Source: Dipteris shenzhenensis (lineage: Eukaryota > Polypodiophyta > Polypodiopsida > Gleicheniales). From it: a DNA stretch of 64,000 nucleotides. The translations under genes and the position numbers were made by a program. Location of the stretch: NCBI GenBank assembly GCA_047967505.1, contig CM106538.1. One strand, given 5' to 3'. Of the stretch, positions 22,676 to 35,420 are shown in pieces. The notes below the pieces were generated by a model. It was given only the letters and a program-made list of their open reading frames with translations. It was not told the origin of the DNA and made no database searches. The first letter of the stretch is position 1. Each line of letters begins with the position of its first letter.

Positions 22676-25600
22676 AGGAGTTGTAGTAACCTTCAACATT
22701 TAGAAGCCCCACCTGCACAATAGCATTGCATGTAAATAAATCCAAAGCAAACTCTTTACAGGATTCAATTGCTGCATATTCCAACAATCTCCATAATATG
22801 AAGTTCCCAAATGCTGGCATGAAAAGTATGAAAAAATCAAGTTTCTACAAACAAATCATTGTAAAAGTTGAATGTAGGATGTGCTCTGTAGTGATCACAA
22901 ATTAGAGTTATCCATCCTGATTAATCCCATTCTCATAAAGTATATAATTGAGAATCGATTAGATAATCATATTCATATTAGTATGCCATAAGAAATACAG
23001 GAAGACTAGTCTCCAACAACAAATTCAAATTGCTCAAAAACTAAATATAAAAGTTTTCAAAAGGATTTTAAAGTTTCCACGAAGGAGCAATGAAAGAGCT
23101 ATTCCCCATACCTTGACCCGTATTTTAAAATATCCATCCTTGTGGATTTTGATAATCAAAAGGTCAATTTAGAGCAGCAGTCATGGTAAAAAATTCACCC
23201 CACAAAGTCATGATTGGAGTTGCCAACCACTTGTTTGAATCAAAAGATCATGCCAAAGATCCTAAATTGCAAATCTAATGGAGAAGTGTACCACAATCAC
23301 AACAAGACAAAGCTAGAACATTTCATCCATGTTGTGGAAGCCAAGCTTCAATGCTAGCACACAGTTGTTATATCCATGTCACTCACACTAGATGAGCAAT
23401 AATGAAGACTTTGGCAATCGTAATTCTCTGAAAAATTGGTAGTTCATAGGGGAATGTGGGAGGAACTCCCAAAACTAACAAATAATGATAATAATCATTG
23501 AAAGGGATTTCCCTGTTACTCTTTCTTATCGATCGTATCCCTTCTATTGGTTATCTCTAAATCCTTGAAAGCAAAAGTATTATGCTTCAAGAAATTATAT
23601 AAAGGAGACATCAATGAAAAAAGAGACGGAGATAAGAATTGTTATGCACCATAAACAAAGGATTTTGTTTCTCAAGCCCAAATGAACGAGGTAATATAAC
23701 AAACTAAAAATCATTGATGACATCCTTGAAAGAGTCCAAACATCTTGAAGTGCAAAACTTAATGTATAACTTATGAAGTCACAATCTGAAGGATCCATTA
23801 AACCCCTATAAATCCATTTCAAAACATCACCAAAGCCACCTATGATGTATAGCTAGCTTCATTGTATAGGGTGTTAGCATCCCCCTACAAATCTTTGCTA
23901 CTTTATCATGCTTTTAAAATCCCTCTCACGACATCAAGTTCAAATGTCTATATCCGTGCAATGCCACATTAAATCTAAATAGACTTAATCCAAAACCACT
24001 CTTGTTGATCATATAACTATGCTATTTTGAAATGCATAATTTGACTCAATATTCTCCACTAGAATTTTAAGATCCGCTATCTCTACAAGTGTTTGGGTAG
24101 ACAATGCAAGACAATTGGACAAGCAGAAGTAAATGTGAATTGAAATAGAATTTTCTAAATTCTCTGTTGAAAATGCATAACAAGAAGATTGGCATACACA
24201 TGAAATGGCATCCCAAGGATTTTCAAGATAAACTATCGACAATCTTCCATGTTTAAGGTTGCTCAATGTAAAGAATACATGAGCATAAGATCGTTCACCA
24301 ATGGACAGACTAATATAGGGGAAAATATAAATGGCTACATGCTACTATGATCGATCCTCAAGACCAAGTGCACCACATTGAAAGTCAAATGAGCTCACCG
24401 TTTTGTCAAAGGCCATGCTACCACATTATCTAATGATTTGAGCGGAGGAAAAACATAGCCCGAAAGCGGATCCTCTTGCCTAAGCATGCTTTGCCTAAGC
24501 ATGCTTCACAATCCCCCACCGTCAACTCCCTTTGGAGGCACATACTCATTCCCTCTGTCAATAGATGTAATGCCTTCTCTACCATATATATGTTGGACTT
24601 GTATTCGTTTTTGGGCCTTGGTTGCATTTTGATTATTATTCATCGTTGCAGTCCTAGGAGGGTTATCAAGATACCCATCGATCACTTGTGGGAAATAGGG
24701 ACATCGAACACCTTTGTCAGCCTACATGATAGTTAAGATATGACTAGACCTTCAAATTACTAAAATTCCATAGCACACACAAGGTAACATGCATACAACT
24801 CTAAAAGAGCAAATTTAAGTCATAAGAAAAACGGCCAAGCTATAGAAAGGATTGGGGAAGATTATTTAGAAGGCCTCTCGGTAATAATAAACGAAATGAT
24901 GTCGAGACCCCCCAAAACCTTCGAATCCCTACTCCTGTATCTTTTTGCACCATCGTACTTGGCCTCTCACCTGTGTATATTACGTTCATTGTGTCTGCAT
25001 TCTTTACATATTAGTGTGCATCTGCCTATAGAAGCAATGGGTTTTATGAACAATAAAGTAGTCCAATCTGCTTTGTGAGATTTTTTATTAGCATTGGCTC
25101 TATCGTCAGCTTGCGACACTCTAGTAACTTGAATAGACATGCATAGATTGTAGATACTCACACTTGTTTTCATTGTCCACCATTGTTACCACCTTCGAGG
25201 ATAGGCTCTTAATCATCCACAGAAAAGTGGTTAGAGATTCTACTACAGAGGAATCTATGAGCTAGAGGGTTAGGCCAAACCCAAAATTCACCACAACTAC
25301 CCCTTTCTCGTGGAGCACAAACATGGAAGTTGTCAGGTAGTCAAGCCATGCCATTGACAGAGCATCGACTTGAGGTAGATGTTGAGAACCCTCATGAACT
25401 GGTGCAAATTCTCCCGTGCCATCTACCATATCTCTCTCACCTTCTCTTACCGTGTATATAATCTAAAAGAAAGAAGTATTATCATGAGGGTGCCCTTCCC
25501 CCATTGGAGAGCCCAATCAGTTTCAAATTTTTGCATATAATGCACCCATTTGCATTCTTGTAAGTCTGTTTCTTCATGGTGCCAAGGCTTCCAACAATGG

Positions 25601-26716
25601 GGACCTTATATATGGGTTGGATGCCCCCTAAATAGCCAACCCACCTACAGAGACTCAGTTAGCCAACCATAAACTGGGCCAGTCTATCCTTTCCAGCTCA
25701 CCTAACCTATATCTGGTCCTATTTAAGGCCTTGATATAGGGCCTCTTGGTGGGTTCTTCCCTAGCCCCTCTGCAGTCTCCAGACCCTGCACCAACCATGG
25801 ATGTGTTGCTGTACTACTGGTAAGATCTACTATATAGTCCTATCATACTCCTACCCCCCACTATTGACCCTGTAGACTAGGTCTTCTATATAAATTACGT
25901 ACATTTATGTTGCACCCTAGCAAATCAAACCCCATATGGCCAGATCCATCACCAACTATGGTTGTTCACAAGGAGTTTCGTGATTGGCACATAGCCCTAG
26001 GTTTTAGATGGATAGGATTTCCCATTGGCCCTTGAATAGAGCAAATGTGGGTGGATGGTAGTTGGCCTTGCTACAAAGATAGAGGGATAAAGATGATACC
26101 CCCCTGTCTCTAGGGATGCCCAGAAGCACAAAGGCACTTTGAGGATTGTGGTTAGGATGCAGTGGATACAGTGGGACTTCACTTGGGGCATGGTTGCATG
26201 GCTCACAAGTAGACTTTCTTAATCAATCCTGCCTCCCCAACTTATCAGATTTAGGGACATCACATGGCTAGGATGGAGGCTTACGATGTGGTGTCCCCCA
26301 AACATGTACACATTGTACCTTCATTAGATGATAGCATTTGGGAGACCATCACTACTTGGAATATCTATGTTTCTTATTGCCTCATGATGGGAGGACATCA
26401 GGTTTCCTTGACAATCACTCCAAAATGTGGGATCTTTTTTGCAAGGCATGGTCGATAGACATTTTCTATATCCTCACCCGAGAGGTATTCATTGTATGTA
26501 TAGTCCACCACCTTGGTTGTTGCTAGCCTTTGTGTTGAAGATTCCCTAGGTAATGATCTAGGTTCTCCACAAACAAGATGGTTTCTCTTTTTGGCAACCA
26601 AGCTCCATCTTGTTTTTCCCATGGTTAGCACCTTTTGTTTTTGTTAATTTGTATTGTTGGTATGTTCAAAGCATTAGTAGAAGTTCCTCTTTTTTTTTTT
26701 TTTTAATGTACTCTAG
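22676..26716. other. Spacer; no gene seen
   Basis: AT-rich DNA without a conserved coding frame. An ORF near 24430-24736 overlaps a short duplicated GCCTAAGCATGCTT segment (about 24478-24506) and has no domain. Confidence 0.4.
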
Positions 26717-27243
26717 GGTCAAAGATGTCTATATTGAAAGGATTGGCTATTGGCCACTAGTTATTCATGGGCGAACCTATTTGTGGTAAAGTCTAGCATA
26801 TTGTGCTAACATGAGGATGTCCATGATGGCCTACTAAGTTTTCAAGACTAGCAAGAATAGGAAAGAACCACCTTGTGAAAAATCTCAAAGTGAAGGGGAT
26901 TTAGAAGATCTCAAAGTTTGGTCATTGATTATTGCACAAGCATCTAGGTGACGTTGAGAAATTGTAGCATCTAAATAATGGCACAAGGTTCTTTAAGCCT
27001 TTGTATCAGTTCAATTGGGTGGCTAAAAGATGTTTTTTCCTCATGTTGAAAGGAATGACTATTGAGATCTCCATGAAAACAAATGTACTCAAGGGTTATT
27101 GCAAGTTATTAAAAAAATATCAAAGATGTCTTTGCTAAAAGTAATGAGTGCTAGACACTAGTCATTCACTGAGGTAGAATGTTTGTGATAATCTATAGCA
27201 TATAGTGCTAACATGAGGATATCCACGATGTTCTACTAAGGTA
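26717..27243. repeat. Pair of imperfect direct repeats of about 125 bp
   Basis: The segments 26717-26840 and 27119-27243 both run from TCAAAGATGTCT through GTGCTAACATGAGGAT to a CTACTAAG end, with roughly 75-80% identity by eye. About 280 bases separate them. A third, weaker start appears near 27400. Confidence 0.6.
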
Positions 27244-27699
27244 CTAAAGGATTTTCCTTGCATATGTATCAAGGTAAGAAGTTTCCTTTTGAGATGAATT
27301 CCAAAAGAATATTTGTAGTTTTACTAGTTGAGCACGCATCTTAGTGGTACAAGACATCCAGAAATTTGAACCCAAAATAAAGTTTTGCTAAAGAAAGTGT
27401 CAAAGATAGGTGTTCATACTTGGAATATTCCTTGGTGTTAGGGGACACCAACTTATATCCCTTTCTGGAAAAGACAAATATGAGTTTTCAAATGAAATCT
27501 AAACATGGGGCCACATAACAAGCATTAGCACATTGTTGGATTTCTTACAATTACTCTAACCATGAGACAAAACCTCTGTGTAAAAAAACTTGATGCTTTA
27601 TAAAGCCTAGATGAGATGCTACATAAGAGTCAATTACTAATTGTGCTATCTCCTTTTCAAATCCTAGCATCAATTGGTGCAACATCTCTCAAATGCAAT

Positions 27700-28030
27700 T
27701 TGTGGAAATATTAAAGGTTCTCTATCTAGTATTTAACTACGATTCCTTAATGGCTCTCCTCTCTAGTATCTATTGAAACTTTGAATGTTCTCCTGTCTAG
27801 TATTTGTGGAAACTTTAAAGGTTCTCCTCTCTAGTATTTAGCTACACTTCGTAGATTGCTTTGTCATTTAGGTTGTGTCCATCCATACAATCCAATTGCA
27901 TCAATACCAGTACTTTGTTGTTTCGGTTATGTCTATCCATATAAGCCAATTGTACTAATAGGGTACTTTTTTATTCAAGGTTTGTCCATCCATACAATCC
28001 AATCTCAATAATGGGATACTTTGGTGTTGC
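27700..28030. repeat. Two adjacent short tandem arrays
   Basis: Array 1 (about 27710-27850) has roughly 45-base units ending CTCTAGTATTTagctac, in three to four copies. Array 2 (about 27855-28030) has roughly 64-base units containing GTCCATCCATACAATCCAAT, in three copies. Confidence 0.6.
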
Positions 28031-28449
28031 TTGGGTGCAACATCACCTATTAGATGTTCTTAATATTTTTTTGACATAACACTCTAAATGCCATTCTCAA
28101 CCATGACTGGCTAAGATTAAACAGTTCTTAGATCCTTTTTGGCTTGCCTTTTCTTGCTGTTGAGGTTATCTATAGATACTATGAGATGCATTAGGAGTTG
28201 TCCCCTTTCAAGCATTTTGTTATACATCAACCTTGCATATATAGGCCAGTTCAACATCAAAAGATGGATGCTTGATCCATCCATGATGATTTAATCATTC
28301 AACGGCCATGTTATCTTGAGGGTTGTTTGTCTCTTGAATATGCATTCTCTCTAGCAATGTTTAGGTTTCTTGTTAACTGCCTTGGTTAACATTGTCGCAT
28401 TTTCCACCTTCTCGTGCACTCTTGTAAATATGCGCAATGCACTCATGGA

Positions 28450-28915
28450 TTTTGTTAGGAGTTGCCTTGGAGCCGTAGTAGCGGCCCAAGAGAATTGTAG
28501 ATACTAGTAACAAGATCCTAGAAAAGATAGGAAGACAATGAGAGCATAGGGTTGGCCATCCCTTCAAAAAGTGACATGTATAAAATGCCAAAAGTTTGAC
28601 TTTGGTCTTCAGTCGTTGGAAGCAAGTTTTGAGAAATAGAAGCTCTCTCTTTCTCCAAGAGTTGTGTTTTGTGTTCTTGCTTCTTTCCCTTTGTGAATGT
28701 CACTCATTCCCATTCCCCTTCTCTTACCTCTTGCTTCCCATCCCCTCTTCCTTCTCCTCTCCCTTATCCCCTCCATTATCCCCCTTCTTCACACTTGCAA
28801 TAACTCTGGGAGCCATTTGAGTGACACCTATGGACTGTTCATGCTTGCATAGTTCCCACAAGGAGTAGCTTGGAGTAGGAGGCTCCATTGGCACCCTTCC
28901 AAGATCCCCATGACA
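28450..28915 (+). repeat. LTR-like dispersed repeat, copy 2 (host site of Copia B)
   Basis: Plus-strand counterpart of the LTR-like repeat at 10306-10870, with the same landmarks: GGGTTGGCCATCCCTTCAAA, a TATA-like TGTATAAAA, TCCAAGAG, CT-rich block, GAGTAGCTTGGAGTAGGAGG, CCCCATGACA. Element B begins at the base after TGACA, so B inserted into this repeat. I could not follow it convincingly to the right of B (from 40043). Confidence 0.6.
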
Positions 28916-29266
28916 TGTTGAGATATCGAGCTCCACTCGTGATATGCTAGGGTGACCGTTGTGCATTTATGTCACTAACTTATTAGCTGCAGATGCGGTT
29001 CGTACACTGCCCATGAATAATTGCTGCATGACAGCTATTCTTATGTACTCTAGTTCGTGGCTCAGTTAGTATGCCACCTTAGTTAGCTGAGTTTGGTTTA
29101 AGACCCACATATAGGGTTCTTCTATTTTTTTGTACTAGAGTTCTTTTGGCTTTCACAACTAAGAAGAGGAAAAATGTTTTTAGCCTCCACCTTTGTGTGT
29201 ATTCCCCCATTGTGTATGTGAGAAAACGCAAGTGAGACTCCTTCCTTCTCTCCCACTATCTTCACA
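28916..29266 (+). repeat. Copia B 5' LTR
   Basis: 351 bp, TG...CA. Contains the CCACATATAGGG region as the only weak TATA-like stretch. Confidence 0.95.
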
Positions 29267-29280
29267 TGGTATCAGAGCTT
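29267..29280 (+). promoter_or_regulatory. Copia B primer binding site (initiator tRNA-Met)
   Basis: TGGTATCAGAGCTT directly after the LTR. Confidence 0.93.
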
Positions 29281-29695
29281 GGTTTGTGGTAAGGAGCTCA
29301 AGAAAGCAAACCAAGTTCATGGTATCCTGGTAAGAGGACCACTGTTGCTTTCCTTTTTCGTGTTTGGGAGCAAATCTCTACAGGTAGCATAGCCGAAAAG
29401 TGCAAGAGTGCATTGTATCAGATTGAGATGCCCTTTGCGGTGTGGCGACAGGGCAGTATATGCTGTGGGTGAGGGCAAAGCCCACGGTGACTTTATTTTT
29501 TTGATTCGAGGCCATTTCGGGGCCCATTTTAGAGGCAGAAGTTCTTCACAAGCACTGAGAAAAAGGCGCTGTTTTTGCTATGCGATCACTGCTCTACAAG
29601 TCGATGAAAAGTTGCCACAAAAATTGCATCGCATACCTGTGGACAGAGATATTGGGAGTTACAGAATCATCCTTATTGCCTGTTGATGCAAAATC
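29281..29695 (+). other. Copia B untranslated leader, left of the A insertion
   Basis: No gag homology is visible; short ORFs are incidental. It continues across element A at 35307, and gag starts near 35421, so A struck the leader and not a gene. Confidence 0.7.
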
Positions 29696-30427
29696 TGTTA
29701 GATATCAATGCTCCAGTCTCGTGGAACTATGCAGGAACCAGCTAACTCTACTTGTAAGCCCGCCATATGAGGGAAAGGCATTTGAGTATCTCGGTTATCC
29801 AGTAGGTCCTGGTTTGGACACCAAATGGGGGCCATGTGTGGCCTTATGACTGGATGGCTTCAGATAGACTTGGCACACCGCCAACTAGGCTACATGCAAG
29901 TGCAGGAAGGCATCCCTTGACTGATTGCACTGAGGGTAGACGGAGCATTTCTTAGGGTAGCCCACTCTCGGGTTGCGGGGCCCGTTTGGAGCCTCAGATG
30001 ATCTCGGATGGCTTTGGGCCAAACGGAGGCCATAGGATAGTTGCTCTGTTTTGCGCACCGGTTCTATTGTATGGTTAGTGGCCTATTTTGGGATCGACCC
30101 CCAGTCGACCGTTTTGGGCAGACTGGGTCGGTCACCCAATTGAGCCTAACCGACTACAACTAGTGGCTATATAAGAGTAAGCCCATGAAGCCCATTTCAT
30201 CACTGGCTATAGCAACTCGGATTCCTTAGCATCCAGCCTCCGTCTTCTACTATTTCCAGCACACCATTGAAGATTCTTTCACACGAGCGCACGGTTGGGA
30301 GGCAGCGCCATCTATTGTATCAGTTCCACAGTAATCAAATTTTTGATTCTCCATACTATCTTGTTTTCTCTCTTGCGTACGAGATCCTGTTATCTGTTGA
30401 GCACAGACGTTGTATTATTTTCTTACA
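29696..30427 (+). repeat. Copia A 5' LTR
   Basis: 732 bp; a TATA box candidate TATATAAG lies at 30168-30175. Confidence 0.95.
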
Positions 30428-30440
30428 TGGTATCAGAGCC
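30428..30440 (+). promoter_or_regulatory. Copia A primer binding site (initiator tRNA-Met)
   Basis: TGGTATCAGAGCC directly after the LTR. Confidence 0.93.
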
Positions 30441-30497
30441 TAGACTCTAGCAAGAAGATTTGGTAGTGTGTTTCTGTTTGCGAGCAGATTGTGAGAG

Positions 30498-31380
30498 ATG
30501 GCCCAGCCCACAAGACTGCGAATCCCACCTTTCGGCGAAAGCAAAAAGTTGGACGGCTCTAACTATCCACTCTAGAAGTTCAAGATGAAGACCATCCTAA
30601 GTGCATACGAGCTTTGGGACACTACTACTAGGGTGGACGTGAGGCCGTGGATCCAGCCAATGCCGGACAACAGATAGGACCAACTACGGATGAGATTCTC
30701 ACGTGGACAAGAAGAAATGCAGATGCGCTATGTTCTATTGTCTGCAGTGTTAGTGATTCCATCATGATGTTAATTCAACATGTCACCACAGTAGAGGAGG
30801 CATGGACAGTCTTGAAAAATCAGTACGAGACCAGAATCATACACGGATTCAAAATCTGGAGACTCAACTCGCAAACCAGAAGTTATCTGACTCTGAAGCG
30901 GCAGAGAAATTCATCACCAGGGTGAAGAATCTGCGTGATCAGATGACTGCAATTGGCCTCACCATCACCAGCGAGAATCTAGCATGAAGGTGCATACAGA
31001 TTCTCCCACAGTCTTTTTACGGCGCTGAATACGCAGAACAAAAATCTGTCCCTTAACTTTGAGGATTTCAACGCGATGCTTCTGGAGGAGGAGATGCGTC
31101 AAAAGACGAGGACTGGAGAAGATTCGACTTCTGGACCGGATCAAAGAAAGGTAAGGGTAAGGACTCTGGTAACCCATCTTCTTCTGATGATAAAAAGAGA
31201 AAGAAGAAGATCAAGTGCTTCTATTGCAACAAGGTAGGGCACAAGCAGAATGAGTGCCGAAAGAAGATTGCAGATGAGAAGAATGGAGTAAAGAAAGAGT
31301 CTAGCAACAGAACGCAGGCAGCACCAATAGAGCTGTTCGTCGCCATTGAGGAGATTTGCACAGAGGCAGTTCATGTACCT
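30498..31380 (+). pseudogene. Copia A gag, degraded
   Basis: Starts at ATG 30498 (MAQPTRLRIPPFGESKKLDG). A TAG at 30573 replaces the Trp of the usual NYxxWKxKM motif. Frameshifts follow in the UBN2-type capsid region (for example TVEEAWTVLKNQYE). A zinc knuckle, CFYCNKVGHKQNEC (CX2CX4HX4C), lies at about 31216-31257. It would package the element RNA in virus-like particles, but is not translatable as a whole. Confidence 0.85.
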
Positions 31381-31383
31381 GTA

Positions 31384-32695
31384 GATGAACCGTGGATCAT
31401 TGACAATGGTGCATCACGCCACATGACCAGTTGAAAGGATTGGTATACCTCTCTACAGCTGGTAGGGAATGACATCCTGGTAGCAGTCAGTAATGATGCA
31501 AAATGTCCAGCAAAAGAAAAAGGTACGATTGCTCTCAAGTCAGATGGAGTTGTAAAATAGTTGTCCGATGTTCTTTATGTGCCAGATATCAAGAGAAACT
31601 TGTTGTCTATTTCTGCGATCACGGATCGGGACCTCAAAGTTCAATTCAATAAGAATGGTGCACAGATCCTGGATCTTCAAGGAAAGGTCATTGGTAAAGG
31701 TACACAATGCAACAACATTTACGAACTCTTAGCTTTCAGTGCTCGAGCGGATGTGAAGAACACTAAGCTGTGGCATGAGAGGTTTGGTCATCTAAACATT
31801 AGTTATTTGAAGGAGATGCATAAAACTGGAATGATTGCAGACCTACCAGAAATTTCAGATCTGCCCGATGTATGTGAAGCTTGCATGATGGGCAAGCAGC
31901 ATCGGCAGCCCTTTCCTAAAGAGGCCAGTAGGGCAAAGTCTCCTCTAGAGCTCATTCACACGGACCTTTGCGGAAAGATGGAGACAGAAGCTTTGGGTGG
32001 TTCCTACTACTTTGTCTCATACCTATCCAGTAAATGGCATCTCGCTTTGGGAATATTAGCTACCCTTAGCATGGTATTGGGGAATGACACTAATCGATGA
32101 CTACAGTAGAAGGATATGGATATACTTCCTGAAGAAGAAAGACGAGGCTTTCAGTAGGTTCAAGGAATGGCATGTAATGGTCGAGAAAGAATCGGGAAGC
32201 AAGGTGAAGAAGTTGAGATCAGACAGAGGTGGAGAGTTCACATCAACTGAATTCAAAAGTTACTGCAAAAGTCACAGAATCAAGAGGCAGAAACCCCTGC
32301 CACATACATCACAGCAAAATGGAGTAGCAGAATGCAAGATGTGCATCATCTGTGAAATGGGCCGGAGTATGATGAAAGGGAAAGATTTGCCAAAGACTTT
32401 CTAGGCTGAAGCATGTAATACTGCAGTTTACATCCTGAATCGTAGCTACACGAAGGCTGTGAATGGGATGACTCCACTGCAAGCCTTTTCTGGTAAGAAA
32501 CCTTCAGCTGCACATTTCAGAGTTTTTGGATGTGACTATTTTGTGCATGTCCCTGATGCTACCAGGACCAAATGGGAACTGAAGAGCTGGAAGTGTATTT
32601 TCTTGGGCTACAGTGAAGAGGCAAAGGGTAACCATCTCTGTAACCCTACTACTAAGAAGGTAATTGTAAGTTGCGATGTGGTCTTCTCAAAATAG
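31384..32695 (+). pseudogene. Copia A protease and integrase, degraded, with a small insertion
   Basis: The protease site reads WIIDNGASRHMTS, so the catalytic D-[S/T]-G has become DNG, and a TGA follows at 31432. The integrase has the HHCC part (LWHERFGHLNISYL to CEACMMGKQH), then ELIHTDLCGKM. Between GGSYYFV and LIDDYSRR about 70 bases of foreign sequence are inserted (about 32018-32090). SDRGGEFTS and QQNGVAE keep the other acidic residues. TAG codons at 32402 and 32693 replace a probable Trp and Gln. Confidence 0.85.
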
Positions 32696-32869
32696 CCGCA
32701 TCAATTGGAGAAGGATGCTTCCTTCCCAGACAACCAGGACCATGATATCCATCCAGTACCACCACCAACAGCAAACCGAACTCCCCCAATGGTGGTTGGG
32801 AGGATTCAAGACAAAGAAGATGAAGAAGAGCCTCTAGAACCACAACGGCAACGGCCATTCTGAAGTGGG

Positions 32870-34539
32870 TAAAGCAGCTTTTGGACGACAGAGAACCTCC
32901 AGCCATTAAGGAGGAACCATCCGAACACCACCGGTCCAAGAGATTAGAGGAGCAAAGAAGGGCGCAGGAACACTTGGTCAACTATGCGTTGATGACAGAA
33001 GTGATCCATGCTGATGAACCCAAGTGTCTTGAAGAGGCACAGGGCGATGATAGGTGGATGGAGGCTATGTAGTCGGAGTATGGCTCCATAATGACGAACA
33101 ACACTTGGGACCTTCTGGATCGACCACCAAAACGCAAGGTAATCGGAACCAAGTGGGTGTACAAGACCAAGTACAAGTCCGACGGCACGTTGGATAAGTA
33201 CAAGGCTCAGCTCATGGCAAAAGGATTGCATAGGTACATGGTTTTTATTATCAAGATACTTTTGCTCCCATAGCTCGACTAACCACAATTCGCAGTGTTT
33301 TGGCTTTAGCTGCCTAGGGAAGTTGGCCCATGTTTCAGATGGATGTGAAATTTACCTTTCTGAATGGAGATCTCAAGAAGGAGGTATATGTGGAACAACC
33401 ACTAGGTTTTGAGATCCCTGGTTCAGAAGGTAAAGTCTACAAACTGAAGAAGGCACTTTATGAGCTAAAACAGGCCCCACGAGCGTGGTACCAATGAATT
33501 GATGCCTACTTTCTGCAAAACGGGTTCAGGAGGAGCCCATCTGATGCAAATTTGTATATCTTCAGTGAAGGAGGTAGGTGTATGATCGTGGACCTTTATG
33601 TGGACGACCTTGTCATAACAGGGAACTATGAAGAGAAGATCTCACAGACGAAGCATTTGCTAGGAAGAGAGTTTGAAATGATAGACCTCGGACTGATGCA
33701 TTTCTGTTTGGAGATTGAAGTTTGGTAAGAGCCGAAACAAATCTTCATTTCACAGCTGAAGTATGCTTGAGAGATATTGAAGGCATTTGGCATGGCTGAG
33801 TGGAAGACAGTTGGTACCTCTATGGAGGTTGACTTGAAGCACTCAAGTGAGGATTCATCACCACTGGTGGACGAAGCGAAGTACAGAAGCCTTGTGGGTA
33901 GCTTGATTTACCTGTGCAACACATGGCCGGACATCAGTTTTACGACTGGTGTACTAAGCAGGTTTTCCAATAAAGCCCCGGGAGAACCATTGGAGGGCAA
34001 GGATGCGGGTGCTAAAATACATCAAAGGCACACTTGATTATGGCATCATCTATACCAAGGGCAACATCTTGACCGGATTCTGTGACTCGGATTGGGCAGG
34101 AGACATGGACAGCAGGAGATCAGTGACAAGGTACTGTTTCTCACTTGGATCTGGAGTTGTGTCATGGGTCAACAAGAAGCAACCCACAATTGCACTTTCT
34201 TCTACCGAGGCCGAGTACAAATCTGCATGCTTTGCTTCTTGCGAGGCAGTGTGGTTGAGGAAGATTTTGGGGGACATGTGTGCAGTGCAGAACAAGCCTA
34301 CGCAGTTATCATGTGACAATCAGAGTTGCATGGCGATTGCAAAGAACCCGGTGTTCCACGCTCGCACAAAATACATTGAGATTCAATATCACTTTGTACG
34401 CGAGCTCATCATGGATGGAGAGGTCGACTTGGTGTACTGTCCAACTACAAAGAATGCTACGGACATCTTCTTGAAGGCTCTTGGAAGAGACTTGCTGGAG
34501 AGGCATCTTCATCGACTTGGCATTGGGCCGAAAAAGTAA
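32870..34539 (+). pseudogene. Copia A reverse transcriptase and RNase H, degraded
   Basis: RT is recognised from [49 protein letters not shown] and the catalytic YVDDL (about 33598). RNase H spans about 34003-34539, with GFCDSDWAGD, ALSSTEAEYKS and SCDNQSCMAIAKNPVFHART. Stops at 33070, 33315, 33495, 33726 and 33768 and several frameshifts break the reading. The frame ends at 34539, 30 bases before the 3' LTR. Confidence 0.88.
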
Positions 34540-34558
34540 GTTCACTTGCGGGTGGACA

Positions 34559-34569
34559 TTGAGGGGGGG
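34559..34569 (+). other. Copia A polypurine tract
   Basis: TTGAGGGGGGG immediately before the 3' LTR. Confidence 0.9.
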
Positions 34570-35301
34570 TGTTAGATATCAATGCTCCACTCTCATGTAA
34601 CTATGCGAGAACCAACTAACTCTACTTGTAAGCCCCCCATATGAGGAGAAGGCATTTGAGTAGCTCGGTTATCCAGTAGGTCCTAGTTTGGACACCAGAT
34701 GGGGGCCATGTGTGGCATGATGGCTGGATGGCTTCAGATAGAGTTGGCACACCGCCAACTAGGCTACATGTAAGTGTGGGAAGGCATCCCTTGACTGACC
34801 GCACTGAGGGTAGATGGAGCATTTCTAGGGGCAGCCCACTCTCGAGTTGCAGGGCCCGTTTGGAGTCTCAGATGATCCCGGATGGCTCTAGGCCGAACAG
34901 AGACCGTAGGATAGTTGCTTTGTTGTGTGCACCAGTTCTATCGTATGGTCGGTGGCCTATTTCGGGACCGATCCCCAGTCGACCGTTTTGGGTGGACTGG
35001 GTCAGTCACCCAATCGAGCCTAACCGACTACGACTGGTGGCTATATAAGAGCAAGCCCATGAAGCCCATTTCATCACTAGCTATAGCAAACTTGATTCCT
35101 TAGCATCCAGCCTCTGTCTTCTACTATTTCTAGCATGCCATCGAAGCTTCTTTCATAGGAGCGCACAGTTGGGAGGCAGTGCTATCTATTGTATCAATTC
35201 TACATTAGTCAAATTTTTGATTCTCCATACTATCTTGTTTTCTCTCTTGCGTACGAGATCCTGTTATCTGTTGAGCATAGACGTTGTATTATTTTCTTAC
35301 A
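34570..35301 (+). repeat. Copia A 3' LTR
   Basis: 732 bp, collinear with the 5' LTR without gaps. Confidence 0.95.
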
Positions 35302-35420
35302 AAATCATCATTAGGAAGTGACTATGTGGTCAAATACCACTTTCGTTAGTTTTGCAGATTTGTCTTGTGAGGCAGAAGCTGTGTTTTTTACAGTGACAGA
35401 ATATTTTGTAGTGTTTTGTA

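Larger units (their letters stand above)
29696..35301 (+). mobile_element. Copia LTR retrotransposon A, complete with perfect target duplication, nested in B
   Basis: LTRs 29696-30427 and 34570-35301 are both exactly 732 bp and run TGTTAGATATC to TTCTTACA. The target duplication AAATC (29691-29695 and 35302-35306) is perfect and lies within element B. The primer binding site TGGTATCAGAGCC abuts the 5' LTR and a TTGAGGGGGGG purine tract abuts the 3' LTR. The element is 5606 bp with Copia gene order. By direct comparison I count about 73 substitutions between the LTRs (about 10%), roughly 59 of them transitions, and no indels. Every coding domain carries stops. Confidence 0.95.

Noticed and set aside
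22184-22820. Minus-strand ORFs of 171 and 123 residues
   Set aside because: They read through a degenerate minisatellite in two frames with the same repeat texture, and no domain is present.
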